From contig NZ_FOUX01000002.1 of assembly GCF_900114995.1 (NCBI RefSeq), positions 372,001-436,000 of the forward strand: DNA of 64,000 nt, written 5' to 3'. Source of the DNA: Chitinophaga sp. YR627. Its GTDB lineage: Bacteria > Bacteroidota > Bacteroidia > Chitinophagales > Chitinophagaceae. Of the stretch, positions 34,682 through 43,555 are shown in pieces (position 1 is the first letter of the stretch; each line of letters starts with the position of its first letter). The notes below the pieces were generated by a model. That model searched no databases. It saw nothing but the letters and a program-made list of their open reading frames with translations, and had not been told where the DNA came from. A program made the translations under genes and the position numbers.

Positions 34682-35896
34682 ATGCTATTAACTTCCTCCT
34701 ATGAACTAAAGACAGCATTTGCCTATGCCAGGAGTTTCAGCCTGGAGAGGAAGCTTTATTACATTGATAGCCAGATGATATTACTGGGTATCCTGGACTC
34801 TTACGCCAGCGATGTAGCCATCGAGGCAGGCGACAGGGAAAAGATGCTCCAGTGGTTACACGCACTGGACTGGGAACAACGGCCCGGCGCCCCTATTCCC
34901 ACGGGCAGCAAACCCAAGGTGCCTATCATGACAGAAGCAGAAAGGATGCTGGAAAATGCCACCTGGTTCCAGAAAAAACTGGGGGATGAACAACTCCATC
35001 CACAGCACATCATCCTCTCGATACTCACCATAGAAAATCGTTGTCAGTACAAATTCAAGTCCCTGGGTATCATTTTCGAAACATACCTGGAACAGCTGCT
35101 TTCAATACGAAAAGCTACAACGGAGGTGCCTTTCCGCAGTCCGCGGATCAAGACTTCCTACATCAGTTTTTTCCATCCTTTTTTACAGTTGTTTTATGGT
35201 CCGCAGCAGAAGAAAAATGCGGTGGAAAGATACTTCAGTGAAGCACAGTCGTTACTGCAATACAATGATATTCATAAGTGCAGAACCTTATGTCACCTGG
35301 TATTACAGATGCAGCCTGACCATGTCAATGCATTGTGGTTATCCGGTGTGACCTGGAGAGTGGAACGTAACTTTCAGAAGGCCCTGCCTTTCTATGATAA
35401 AGTACATCATAAACATCCGCAGCATACCGGCGTACTGGCCGAAGTAGCGCATTGTCATAGTGAAATGGGTAACCATGAATGGGCTCTGAAACTGTATTCA
35501 CATGCGTTATCGCTTAATCCGGGATCTTCCGAATTATTGAACAGTCTTGGGTTTGAATGTATTCACCTTGAGTTGTATGTGGAAGCGATCTCTTATTTCG
35601 ATCAGGCAATTGCGTATGATGAAGACTGTGCCTATGCGTATAATAACAAAGGTTATGTGCTGATGCACCTGGGATTCCCGGTAGCAGCCAGAGAACTGAT
35701 ACTCAAATCATTGCAGATCAATAAAGGAAATGCGTATGCTTACAGGAACCTGGCTTTATTATCCCTGAAGGAACAGGATGTGGAGACGGCCAGGGAGATG
35801 CTCCAGAAGGCGCAACGCTTTCACTTCAAACGCAATTACGGGAACGAAGTGGAAGAGTTATTACGCCGTCTGGATACTCAAAAAGCTACTTCGTGA
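34682..35896 (+). CDS. Clp-N-like repeat protein fused to TPRs
   Basis: 404 residues from the ATG at 34682. The first ~140 residues look like the two Clp N-domain repeats: AFAYARSFSLERKLYYIDSQMILLGIL and AERMLENATWFQKKLGDEQLHPQHIILSIL follow the pattern of that fold. No AAA ATPase follows; instead, after a linker (about 150-185), four or five TPRs cover about 185-385 (for example CHSEMGNHEWALKLYSHALSLNPGSSELL). Both parts are protein-binding. A role as an adaptor recognising Clp-type substrates is inference. Its 3' end overlaps the convergent sphingolipid operon by 11 bp. Confidence 0.75.
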   Translation: MLLTSSYELKTAFAYARSFSLERKLYYIDSQMILLGILDSYASDVAIEAGDREKMLQWLHALDWEQRPGAPIPTGSKPKVPIMTEAERMLENATWFQKKLGDEQLHPQHIILSILTIENRCQYKFKSLGIIFETYLEQLLSIRKATTEVPFRSPRIKTSYISFFHPFLQLFYGPQQKKNAVERYFSEAQSLLQYNDIHKCRTLCHLVLQMQPDHVNALWLSGVTWRVERNFQKALPFYDKVHHKHPQHTGVLAEVAHCHSEMGNHEWALKLYSHALSLNPGSSELLNSLGFECIHLELYVEAISYFDQAIAYDEDCAYAYNNKGYVLMHLGFPVAARELILKSLQINKGNAYAYRNLALLSLKEQDVETAREMLQKAQRFHFKRNYGNEVEELLRRLDTQKATS

Positions 35897-36836
35897 TCAC
35901 TGTATAGAATTTCGAAATGCGCTCATTATAAGCCACACTCTTCATCAATACAAGTCTGTATAAGGCAATACCGACGCTTGCACAGGTAATGCCTGCCAGT
36001 ACGTCCAGCACATAGTGGTGACTGGTGTAAACGGCTGCAAACCAGATACCTAAGGCGATAATACCAAAGATCGTGGTAAAGAAGATGTTTGTTGTCTTTC
36101 TCGCATAAAAGAATACGATCAGCGGATAGGCAGAATGCAGGGATGGCATGGCCGCAAATACATTCGATCCTTTCGCATAGAGAGAACCGAAGACATTCAC
36201 GTGCAGGGCATCATCGAACCTTAATAATCCGGCCGCATTACTCAGCGTATTGGCAATGAAATCAAAGCCATGCACCTGTACATACCATGGTGGCGCCGCA
36301 GGATATGTGTAATACACGATATATCCGAGCCAGTTCACCAATATGAATGTCAGGGCAAAATGTATAAACTGAAGTCTGTCTTTGTAGAACAGGTAACCCG
36401 CGAATGCCAGCGGAACGGGCACCCAGCAGAGGTAAAAAGAACCAGTCAGCACATCCAGCCATACGCGGGTGTTGTGTAACCAGTATTCATTCGGCGTTAC
36501 TCTCACGCCATCCAGCATAATACCAAACCAGGCCTTCTCTCGCTCATAAATGTCCTGTATATGCACGGGTCCCGTCAGATAGTTCGGGAACGCCTTCATA
36601 TAGTCAAACACGATCCAGTAGAAGATGAAGATCGAGAATCCCAATATAAACCGGCGGGTAGGCCGGGATGCATAATAACAACCATTGAATAAAGCTACCA
36701 GCCAGAGCTGATCGGTCTTAAATCCAAGCAACCAGGCCGAAAGCAGCAGATAGGCAATGCTGACCGCAGTTACGATCAGCATATATCGCCTATCTAAAAA
36801 TGCAGTTGTAGGCCTGGCAGGAACAGGTGCGTCCAT
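35886..36836 (-). CDS. Aur1-like PAP2 membrane protein, candidate inositolphosphoceramide synthase
   Basis: 316 residues with about six membrane segments. It has PAP2 motifs MPSLHSAYP (230-238) and TSHHYVLDVLAG (271-282), with the acid His234 and nucleophile His/Asp pair near 274/278, in the order and spacing of the Aur1/IPT1 (PAP2_3) class. In yeast Aur1 and, by published work in Bacteroides, a PAP2 protein, transfer phosphoinositol from PI to ceramide. It is the last gene of an operon that already encodes PI and ceramide synthesis, so the same reaction is the natural assignment here; a plain lipid phosphatase remains possible. It starts 6 nt after the hydroxylase stop and its stop overlaps the convergent TPR gene by 11 bp. 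Confidence 0.8.
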   Translation of the reverse strand: MDAPVPARPTTAFLDRRYMLIVTAVSIAYLLLSAWLLGFKTDQLWLVALFNGCYYASRPTRRFILGFSIFIFYWIVFDYMKAFPNYLTGPVHIQDIYEREKAWFGIMLDGVRVTPNEYWLHNTRVWLDVLTGSFYLCWVPVPLAFAGYLFYKDRLQFIHFALTFILVNWLGYIVYYTYPAAPPWYVQVHGFDFIANTLSNAAGLLRFDDALHVNVFGSLYAKGSNVFAAMPSLHSAYPLIVFFYARKTTNIFFTTIFGIIALGIWFAAVYTSHHYVLDVLAGITCASVGIALYRLVLMKSVAYNERISKFYTVITK

Positions 36837-36842
36837 CTTATC

Positions 36843-37463
36843 TCACTTTTGAAAATCTGACCTGAAGATCTTGTCCCAGAAGGAAGAGCTTACGCCATAT
36901 CCTCTGGTTGCATCGGCATAGTGATGCATCATGTGATGTTTCTTTAACTTCTTCCAGAACCTGGCTTTGAAATTGAAATGATGCAGGGCATAGTGGGAGA
37001 TATCGTAGAAAAGATATCCGGCTATAAAGCCTGCAAAGAAACCATAGAAATATACTTCAGGTATAAAACTCTTGTACAGAAAAAAGAAGCCTGTCGCCAG
37101 CGGAATGCTCACAGAAGGAGGTAATACCAGGCGCAGTGCATCGTTTGGATAATCATGGTGTACACCATGGAAAATGAAGTGCAGTCTTCTGCCCCATTTG
37201 GAGGATGGCTCGAAATGGAATACGAAGCGGTGCATCACATACTCTACAAATGACCATACGAACAGGCCGGCGGCAACGCACAGGGCCCAGATGATCAGAC
37301 CGGATTGCTCAACAACCAGGGCTGTCCAGCAGCACCAGGTGATAACAGGAATGTATAAAAACAGCGGAACGCTGAAATGAACTTTTGATAGTTTCTCAAA
37401 AAGGCTACTCTTAAACATCTGAGTAGACTCATGAGAGTTGGAAATGTAATGTCTATTACTCAT
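36843..37463 (-). CDS. Fatty-acid 2-hydroxylase-like membrane di-iron protein
   Basis: 206 residues from the ATG at 37463. Four membrane segments surround a full set of His boxes: H78/H83, HFIFHGVHH (95-103), HYALHH (157-162) and HHMMHH (176-181). The arrangement is that of the Scs7/FA2H branch of the fatty-acid hydroxylase superfamily, which 2-hydroxylates the N-acyl chain of ceramides; sterol desaturases are the other branch. Sitting inside a sphingolipid operon, hydroxylation of ceramide or its precursor is the likely role. It begins 21 nt after the transferase stop and ends 6 nt before the Aur1-like gene. Confidence 0.83.
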   Translation of the reverse strand: MSNRHYISNSHESTQMFKSSLFEKLSKVHFSVPLFLYIPVITWCCWTALVVEQSGLIIWALCVAAGLFVWSFVEYVMHRFVFHFEPSSKWGRRLHFIFHGVHHDYPNDALRLVLPPSVSIPLATGFFFLYKSFIPEVYFYGFFAGFIAGYLFYDISHYALHHFNFKARFWKKLKKHHMMHHYADATRGYGVSSSFWDKIFRSDFQK

Positions 37464-37484
37464 CGTTGCGAATTTAACAATCAA

Positions 37485-38765
37485 CTAGGGCTTGAATTGC
37501 TCTTTGATTTCTTTGCCGGTGGCAGGATCTATTCCTTTCATTTCTATGTAAACAACATTCGGCAACCAGAAGGTACCTCCTTCGATCTGAAGATATATTC
37601 TGTTCAGCTGGGCCATTACGTTACCAATCTGTGTATAGATATGGTATTGACCTTCAGCAGATTTCATCAGGTATAACTTCTTCTTGTCATAGGCGACGGA
37701 ACGCAATTCATACTTGTCTTTAGATACTTGTTTTATTTTCAGACCGTATGCAAATTTACGTTGTATATAGTTTAATCCCTTCTTTTCACTATTCTCTGTG
37801 TATCTGATCCAGTAAATATTTACGGGCTCATCTTCGTCGAGCGTACCATCTTTCTGGAGGTTCAGATCATAAACGATGGTGTTGGCGTTAGGCGTACGCT
37901 GCATATAAAACAGCATGGTCGGGATACCTGACGGTACCGGAAAGTTGGGTTCTTTACCCTGTCCTCCGCCGGCTGGCATCGCAACCGCCATCACAGGCAG
38001 TACCATGATCAGCAGAGCGATCACCGGTGTGGTGGTAGCGCTTCTGATAACACGGGTCACCTGATCCTGCTTATCGATCGCTTTCTTCGCATCCAGGATA
38101 CGGCCTACCGCTGTAATATTGGTCATGATCGCCATGATGAACAGCGGGAAAGTGAAGATCGAAATGGTCTCAAATACATGGAACGGAATACCCGGAATGA
38201 ACAGTTTATAGTCGCCTCCGATAAAATGAGAAGTCACCCCGCAGGCGATCGCTGACAGGGAGATGATCACGATCCTTTCCGGACGCTGCATCAATCCACC
38301 TTTACATTCGATCCCCAGTCCTTCGGCACGTGCTCTGGTGTAGCTCACCATCATGGAGCCGATCAGGGCAATGAAAGCGAATATGGAGCTCAGGAAATAG
38401 TGGTGACCGATCAGGTAATAACAGATACCCAGGAACAGGACCATTTCACTGTAACGGTCCAGTACGGAGTCGAATAAAGCGCCGAAACGCGACCCCATAT
38501 TTCCCAGACGGGCTACCTGACCATCCAGCATATCAAATAATCCTGCAAAAAGGATCAGACCGCCGGCCCATCCTACATATGACAGGTCGCCTCTGTTACC
38601 TTCCTCTACGCCTGTCACAAAAATTACAACAACACCTATATTCAGTATGAAACCAATGAGGGTCACCGCATTCGGCGTCAGCCCCATTTTAATCAGCCCT
38701 TTTACGAAAGGGTTGATCACTACGTAAATTGCCTGCTGTAGTTTATCTCTGAATCGTTTTTTCAT
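37485..38765 (-). CDS. CDP-alcohol phosphatidyltransferase fused to a DUF4833-like domain
   Basis: 426 residues. Residues about 1-275 are the membrane transferase, with LDGQVARLG...DSVLDR matching D-G-x2-A-R-x8-G-x3-D-x3-D (Asp81, Asp99, Asp103) and six or so membrane segments. After a last hydrophobic segment (about 250-265) come about 150 soluble residues (FYMQRTPNANTIVYDLN, NIYWIRYTENSEKKGLNYIQ) that match my recollection of DUF4833; they would lie outside the membrane. The catalytic part should attach inositol phosphate to CDP-diacylglycerol, making PI-phosphate or PI. The gene next door makes inositol phosphate, which supports inositol as acceptor over glycerol. Confidence 0.85.
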   Translation of the reverse strand: MKKRFRDKLQQAIYVVINPFVKGLIKMGLTPNAVTLIGFILNIGVVVIFVTGVEEGNRGDLSYVGWAGGLILFAGLFDMLDGQVARLGNMGSRFGALFDSVLDRYSEMVLFLGICYYLIGHHYFLSSIFAFIALIGSMMVSYTRARAEGLGIECKGGLMQRPERIVIISLSAIACGVTSHFIGGDYKLFIPGIPFHVFETISIFTFPLFIMAIMTNITAVGRILDAKKAIDKQDQVTRVIRSATTTPVIALLIMVLPVMAVAMPAGGGQGKEPNFPVPSGIPTMLFYMQRTPNANTIVYDLNLQKDGTLDEDEPVNIYWIRYTENSEKKGLNYIQRKFAYGLKIKQVSKDKYELRSVAYDKKKLYLMKSAEGQYHIYTQIGNVMAQLNRIYLQIEGGTFWLPNVVYIEMKGIDPATGKEIKEQFKP

Positions 38766-38787
38766 GGCTTACGATTGAAAACGTCAA

Positions 38788-41334
38788 TTAAAAATCAAAT
38801 CTGACCCTGCCTCTGATACCCCAGTTGGAGATGAGCGGGTTGTCCAGATAAGTAAACCTTTTTACCAGGTCAAGCCTGAGTAATTTGAATATATTAGAAA
38901 CACCAACACTACCTTCTACATATGGCTCCCGGCCTAACGTGTAGGTGATCGGCGTTCCATCTGCATAATTGGAGAACTGGATCTTTGAAGGATCCTGACG
39001 TGGGTCATTCTGTTTGCTCAGTCCACCATACAGTACTTTGATGGTTGCTACCTCACGCCACTTCAGTTTCTTCAGCAAAGGTATCTTATTGAAAATAAAT
39101 CCGTTGAAGTTATGGTCAATATTTACCCCTGCGTAGCGGTCACTCACAAACTCCAGGAAGTTCATCAGGTTATACGATTGTAACTGATAAGCATATGACT
39201 GGTTCGCCCTGTGAATCGTCAGCAAAGGATAAGGTACTTTACCGAAGATCATGCCACCTTCTGCAACCACTTCACTATATCCCAGCTGTCCCAGGAATAC
39301 CATCTTATAAATATTCAGGGAAAGGTTCTGGTAATTGTACCCGCTGTTGAACAGGCCTTTAACTCCCGCGATCGCTCTGAATGTAAAAATAGGATATTTG
39401 TTGGGGATAGGTATTCTGAAGTTCTTACCCTGGTAGAACTCCTCGTGCGGCGCCCAGCGCAGTTCGAGTGACAGTTCTGCCGTTGTGATCTTCTTTACGC
39501 TGTCTGACTGGGTAAGCCCCTTATAATAAGACAGGGTACCTGCCGGCGTCTGTCCCCAGTGTTTGAATCCAAGCTGGAAGGAAGAGTGGTTATCGAATTC
39601 ATGGAGGTAAAACAACCTGTAAATGTCGTTGTACAGCCATTTATCGTTATTACCACGTTTGAAGGACAACAGGAAGTTATCTTCCTGTACGAACTGCAGT
39701 TCCTGACCCGGGATCTTGGTATCGTGCTGGTAACTTGCCTTAAGGGCACGTACCGGCCAGTCGTAAATAGACTTATGATTGAAGGCATAAGAACCTCCGA
39801 AGTAATATTTCCACTTTTCATCCTTGAAACCGTAGGCGGTATAGCCCTCCAGGTAGAGACTCTTATTGAATTTAGGCGTCGTTCTACCACCCAGTCTCAG
39901 ACGGAAACCTTCCACCGGGTTGAAGTTATAGAAGGTATTTACCGGACCTACCTCAAATTTCGGACCTACGCTCTTCCATCCTGCCAGCAGGAAGGTGGCG
40001 ATATCCAGGGTCCGTTTGAAGGATTTCATGTTCTGCAGACTATCAATATTCTGGTATACCTTGGATTCTGCGGTAGTCAGACTATCATGCCTGTTCGCGA
40101 TCCAGAAGCTATCCGGTTTTTCCACCTGGTCTTCATTCTGCACAACGGCCGTTCCTGCATAGAACCCATCCGGCATGGGCTTGTTGATCACCATGTTTTT
40201 GATGGAAACGGTACGTTCCCCATATAGACCGCTGCTACCCTTAAACAGACCGAAATCGGCCATCAGGGTATTTTTATTCATGAAATAGCGCCCGTCAGGA
40301 GTCTTTTCGAAGTCCATATACAGGTGAAAATCACGGATAAAGTTCAGGTTGATCTCTTTATTGGCGGTCATATCTGCTTTCTGGATGGCGTAGTTACCAT
40401 CGAGCGTGATATACAGTTTACCTTCCAGTAACCTGTCCGTCTTATTACGCGGATAAAATTCCAGTACGATCAGTTTGGAGCTGTCGGCTGTCACAATTGT
40501 ATCGGCGATATAATATCTGTAAAAAGTGGGACCTGCGTTGGCGATCGGGCTGAGGAACTGGTTGGTGAACAGCATCATGTTGTTATCATAGATATCCACA
40601 TCCTGGTAGATGTGGTTCAGATAAGCACTCAGACCACGGTTATCAATATAATTCTCAAAGCTGACCTTCTTATCAGCAGTGATGATTGTTTTCTTTTTCT
40701 CGGGATCCTTCCGGAAATATACATCAGCGAGCTTTTCTTCCAGGTACATGGGCAGCAGCGAGCGGCCGGCCATTTTGGTCGTATCCTGATTTTCGAACAC
40801 AAATTTATACTTGCGGGTAAAGCGGCTGTTCTGTATCTTTTCGGAGAGATTACTCAGTGCGAATTCCAGTTTTTCGTACTGGTTATAATTCGCATAGTCA
40901 TAGTGTTCCATCCTGTTCTTTGATTTATTATCAATGACCAGTCGGATCAGCTCTACAGCCGGGTTGTCCTTGTTTCTGTATCTTTCTTTCTTACGCTTCA
41001 CGACAAACTCTGTGAGCTGTTTTGCTCCGTTGTCGAGTACCATGTTCCGTACCTGCTCCTGTCCCTTTTGTACGCGTATTGTTATGGCTTTATACCCCAT
41101 GAGGGAAAAGCGCACACTATCTTTTGGGCTATCAAACTGTAATTCGTATCTTCCGGCAGCATCTGTTGAGATGCCAAAGGAAGTACCAGGCACAAAAACG
41201 CTTACAAATGGCAAAGGGGAGCCCGACTTATCGGTAACAAGCCCCTTAACTGTCGTTGTTTGTGCAAATACTGAACTAAAGCCGAGCGTAAGCAATAACA
41301 AAAGACCTAAACTAATATTTTTACTACCATTCAT
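38788..41334 (-). CDS. DUF5686 outer-membrane beta-barrel protein with CarboxypepD-like domain
   Basis: 848 residues. A signal peptide (1-24) is followed by a carboxypeptidase-regulatory-like domain (about 27-105: VKGLVTDKSGSPLPFVSVFVPGT) and a long DUF5686 region that ends in strands typical of an outer-membrane barrel, with a final aromatic residue (RFDF). The family is known from Bacteroidota without an assigned function. Because it is inside the sphingolipid operon, it may help place or anchor these lipids at the outer membrane, or be regulated with them; that is inference. It begins 10 nt after the GtrA gene. Confidence 0.85.
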   Translation of the reverse strand: MNGSKNISLGLLLLLTLGFSSVFAQTTTVKGLVTDKSGSPLPFVSVFVPGTSFGISTDAAGRYELQFDSPKDSVRFSLMGYKAITIRVQKGQEQVRNMVLDNGAKQLTEFVVKRKKERYRNKDNPAVELIRLVIDNKSKNRMEHYDYANYNQYEKLEFALSNLSEKIQNSRFTRKYKFVFENQDTTKMAGRSLLPMYLEEKLADVYFRKDPEKKKTIITADKKVSFENYIDNRGLSAYLNHIYQDVDIYDNNMMLFTNQFLSPIANAGPTFYRYYIADTIVTADSSKLIVLEFYPRNKTDRLLEGKLYITLDGNYAIQKADMTANKEINLNFIRDFHLYMDFEKTPDGRYFMNKNTLMADFGLFKGSSGLYGERTVSIKNMVINKPMPDGFYAGTAVVQNEDQVEKPDSFWIANRHDSLTTAESKVYQNIDSLQNMKSFKRTLDIATFLLAGWKSVGPKFEVGPVNTFYNFNPVEGFRLRLGGRTTPKFNKSLYLEGYTAYGFKDEKWKYYFGGSYAFNHKSIYDWPVRALKASYQHDTKIPGQELQFVQEDNFLLSFKRGNNDKWLYNDIYRLFYLHEFDNHSSFQLGFKHWGQTPAGTLSYYKGLTQSDSVKKITTAELSLELRWAPHEEFYQGKNFRIPIPNKYPIFTFRAIAGVKGLFNSGYNYQNLSLNIYKMVFLGQLGYSEVVAEGGMIFGKVPYPLLTIHRANQSYAYQLQSYNLMNFLEFVSDRYAGVNIDHNFNGFIFNKIPLLKKLKWREVATIKVLYGGLSKQNDPRQDPSKIQFSNYADGTPITYTLGREPYVEGSVGVSNIFKLLRLDLVKRFTYLDNPLISNWGIRGRVRFDF

Positions 41335-41344
41335 CTATCTAACA

Positions 41345-41746
41345 TCATTTAAAAACGAATCGCTTCTGCATTATATAACTGTAAGTAAAACCAACCAGCA
41401 ACGAAACTGACAACTTTACGATGGACAGTCTAAGCGCTGTTTCTTTATTGGAAACATCGTGCCATCCTGTAAAATGCAGTATCAACCACACGCCTGCTGT
41501 ATTTAACAGCATGTTCCCCACCCAGGTGATACCATAGCGCAATGCCTGCCCTCCTATTGCTCCTTTTTCCCTGTTAAAGACCCATTGCCTGTTGATCATA
41601 AAGTTGGCTGTACCGCCACCCAGGGCGCCGATCACATTAACGCCGGCTGACCATTCTCCGGCCAGCGCTGACAGTATGACTACTACAGTAAAGTCAACAC
41701 CTGTTGCTATTAATGAGGAGGCCTGCGCCTTTAAAAACTTAATCAT
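41345..41746 (-). CDS. GtrA-family membrane protein
   Basis: 133 residues with four membrane segments; NFMINRQWVFN is the GtrA signature (N-x-x-x-x-R-x-W-V-F) and a later SYIMQKRFVFK repeats it. GtrA proteins are thought to flip or shuttle lipid-linked sugars across the inner membrane. No glycosyltransferase is in this operon. Here it overlaps the phosphatase gene by 4 nt, so it may move a polar lipid headgroup or precursor. Confidence 0.85.
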   Translation of the reverse strand: MIKFLKAQASSLIATGVDFTVVVILSALAGEWSAGVNVIGALGGGTANFMINRQWVFNREKGAIGGQALRYGITWVGNMLLNTAGVWLILHFTGWHDVSNKETALRLSIVKLSVSLLVGFTYSYIMQKRFVFK

Positions 41747-42207
41747 CCTCCAAAAAGGTTACTGTGATAGGCTATCTGCAGTAACAAGTTGGTATATATC
41801 CCTGCTACCACGTCATCCATCATTACCCCCAGACCACCGTTCAGCTGTTCGGTGCGGCGGATACCTAATGGCTTTACGATATCAAAGAATCTGAATAATA
41901 CCAGTCCTGCGAGTACATACCAGTAATTTACCGGTAAGAACAGCAGGCTGACACACATACCGGCCACTTCATCAATCACCACTTTCTTATCATCCTTGCC
42001 CCAGTACGGTTCTACTTCATTACCGGACCAGACACCGAGCACTGTGATCGCTACGGTGAAAACTAACGGCCAGAGGCCTGCAAATGCACTACCAGCCAGT
42101 GCAAGGTACCAGCAGAGCGCTGCCACAGCCGCTGCGACTGTGCCCCCGCCTTTGCCAATGTAGCCTATACCCAGGCTGGTAGCGAATATTTTGTGAATTC
42201 GGATCAT
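41743..42207 (-). CDS. PgpA-like phosphatase, candidate phosphatidylinositol-phosphate phosphatase
   Basis: 154 residues with four membrane segments. The PgpA motifs are present: VVIDEVAGMCVSL, FRFFDIVKPLGIRR and GGLGVMMDDVVAGIY. PgpA dephosphorylates phosphatidylglycerol phosphate. In Bacteroides a PgpA homologue beside MIPS and a CDP-alcohol transferase acts on PI-phosphate. It overlaps MIPS by 4 nt and GtrA by 4 nt, so the same role is likely here; a normal PGP phosphatase is the alternative. Confidence 0.87.
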   Translation of the reverse strand: MIRIHKIFATSLGIGYIGKGGGTVAAAVAALCWYLALAGSAFAGLWPLVFTVAITVLGVWSGNEVEPYWGKDDKKVVIDEVAGMCVSLLFLPVNYWYVLAGLVLFRFFDIVKPLGIRRTEQLNGGLGVMMDDVVAGIYTNLLLQIAYHSNLFGG

Positions 42208-43529
42208 TCTTCGTTTAAAATACCTTCATAATAATCCAGACCCAGGTGCGTGATCAGATCTTCACCCATCAGGTAACGCAGTGTATTCTGCAGTTTGATG
42301 AGCTGTTTGAAGATGTCATGCTCAGGACGCAGACCCGGAGCTGTTTGCGGAGACTTCAGATAGAAAGACAGCCATTCCTGGATACCGCTCATACCTGCGC
42401 GTTTAGCGAAGTCCATGAACAGTGCGAGGTCCAGTACGATTGGCGCAGCCAGGATGGAGTCACGGCAGAGGAAGTTGATCTTGATCTGCATTTTGTAGCC
42501 CATCCAGCCGATGATGTCAATGTTATCCCAGCTCTCTTTGTTATCCTTGCGTGGAGGATAATAGTTGATCCTGATCTTGTGGTACATGTCACCATACAGT
42601 TCAGGATTTTCTTCCGGCAGCAGGATGTCTTCCAGTACGCCCAGTTTGGAAACTTCTTTGGTTTTGAAGTTATCCGGATCGTCCAGTACCCATCCGTCAC
42701 GGTTACCCAGGATGTTGGTGGAGAACCAGCCTTCCATACCCAGTGCACGTGCAGTCAGACCTGGAGCCAGGATGGTCTTCATCAGGGTCTGTCCGGTTTT
42801 GAAATCTTTACCTGCGATCGGCGTTTTTGTCTTTTTAGACAGCTCGATCAGGGCAGGAATGTCGCAGGTCAGGTTAGGAGCACCGTTTGCGAAAGGAACG
42901 CCCAGTGTCAGCGCTGCATAAGCATAGATCATGCTCGGAGCGATACGCAGGTCATTGTCTTTCAGACCCTGTTCGAAAGCCGCCAGGGACATATGTACAT
43001 CCGCAGCTTCGTGATAGATCTCGGTAGAACCGCACCATACCATTACAACACGGTCGCAGCCTTTTTCTTTCTGAAAATTCTTAATATCTTCTATTACGGC
43101 CTGTGCCAGCTCGTAACGGGTTTTGTTATCTTTAACGTGTGTGCCGTCAAGATTTTTAACAAAGTTTTTATCGAAAGCGGCCTTCATTGGAACAATGGCT
43201 TCCAGTTCAGGTTTGATCGCTTCCAGCTGGAATCTGTCCAGTACTTCAGCTTTTACAGCTGCAGTGTATACGTTGTCTTCGTATACATCCCAACCACCAA
43301 ATACCAGATCATTCAGACTTGCTAAAGACACAAAGTCTTTGATCAGTGGATTTCTGTTGTCCGTTCTTTTACCCAGTCGGATGTGTCCCATCTGAGCGAC
43401 AGAACCGATTGGTTGTGCTAATCCTTTCTTAACTGCCTCCACCCCGGCGATGAATGTTGTGGCCACCGCGCCAAGGCCTGGCATCAAAACACCCAGCTTA
43501 CCTTTTGCTTCTTTAATTTGATGTTTCAT
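42204..43529 (-). CDS. Myo-inositol-phosphate synthase
   Basis: 441 residues. The NAD-binding loop GLGAVATTFIAGVEA is at the start; WFSTNILGNRDGWVL and IIGWMGYKMQIKINFLCRDS carry the catalytic Lys/Asp region of inositol-1-phosphate synthases. It turns glucose-6-P into inositol-3-P with NAD. Length fits bacterial/Bacteroides MIPS (about 430). It begins 26 nt after CerR and overlaps the phosphatase gene by 4 nt. The plus-strand frame opposite it is long but is a shadow. Confidence 0.93.
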   Translation of the reverse strand: MKHQIKEAKGKLGVLMPGLGAVATTFIAGVEAVKKGLAQPIGSVAQMGHIRLGKRTDNRNPLIKDFVSLASLNDLVFGGWDVYEDNVYTAAVKAEVLDRFQLEAIKPELEAIVPMKAAFDKNFVKNLDGTHVKDNKTRYELAQAVIEDIKNFQKEKGCDRVVMVWCGSTEIYHEAADVHMSLAAFEQGLKDNDLRIAPSMIYAYAALTLGVPFANGAPNLTCDIPALIELSKKTKTPIAGKDFKTGQTLMKTILAPGLTARALGMEGWFSTNILGNRDGWVLDDPDNFKTKEVSKLGVLEDILLPEENPELYGDMYHKIRINYYPPRKDNKESWDNIDIIGWMGYKMQIKINFLCRDSILAAPIVLDLALFMDFAKRAGMSGIQEWLSFYLKSPQTAPGLRPEHDIFKQLIKLQNTLRYLMGEDLITHLGLDYYEGILNEE

Positions 43530-43555
43530 TTTTAAACTTTATTTTCTGTTTTAAT

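Noticed and set aside
42246..43325. 359-codon open frame on the plus strand opposite MIPS
   Set aside because: It is an antisense shadow of a highly conserved gene; the translation is rich in Phe, Val and Gln with no recognisable domain, and there is no promoter or ribosome-binding site.
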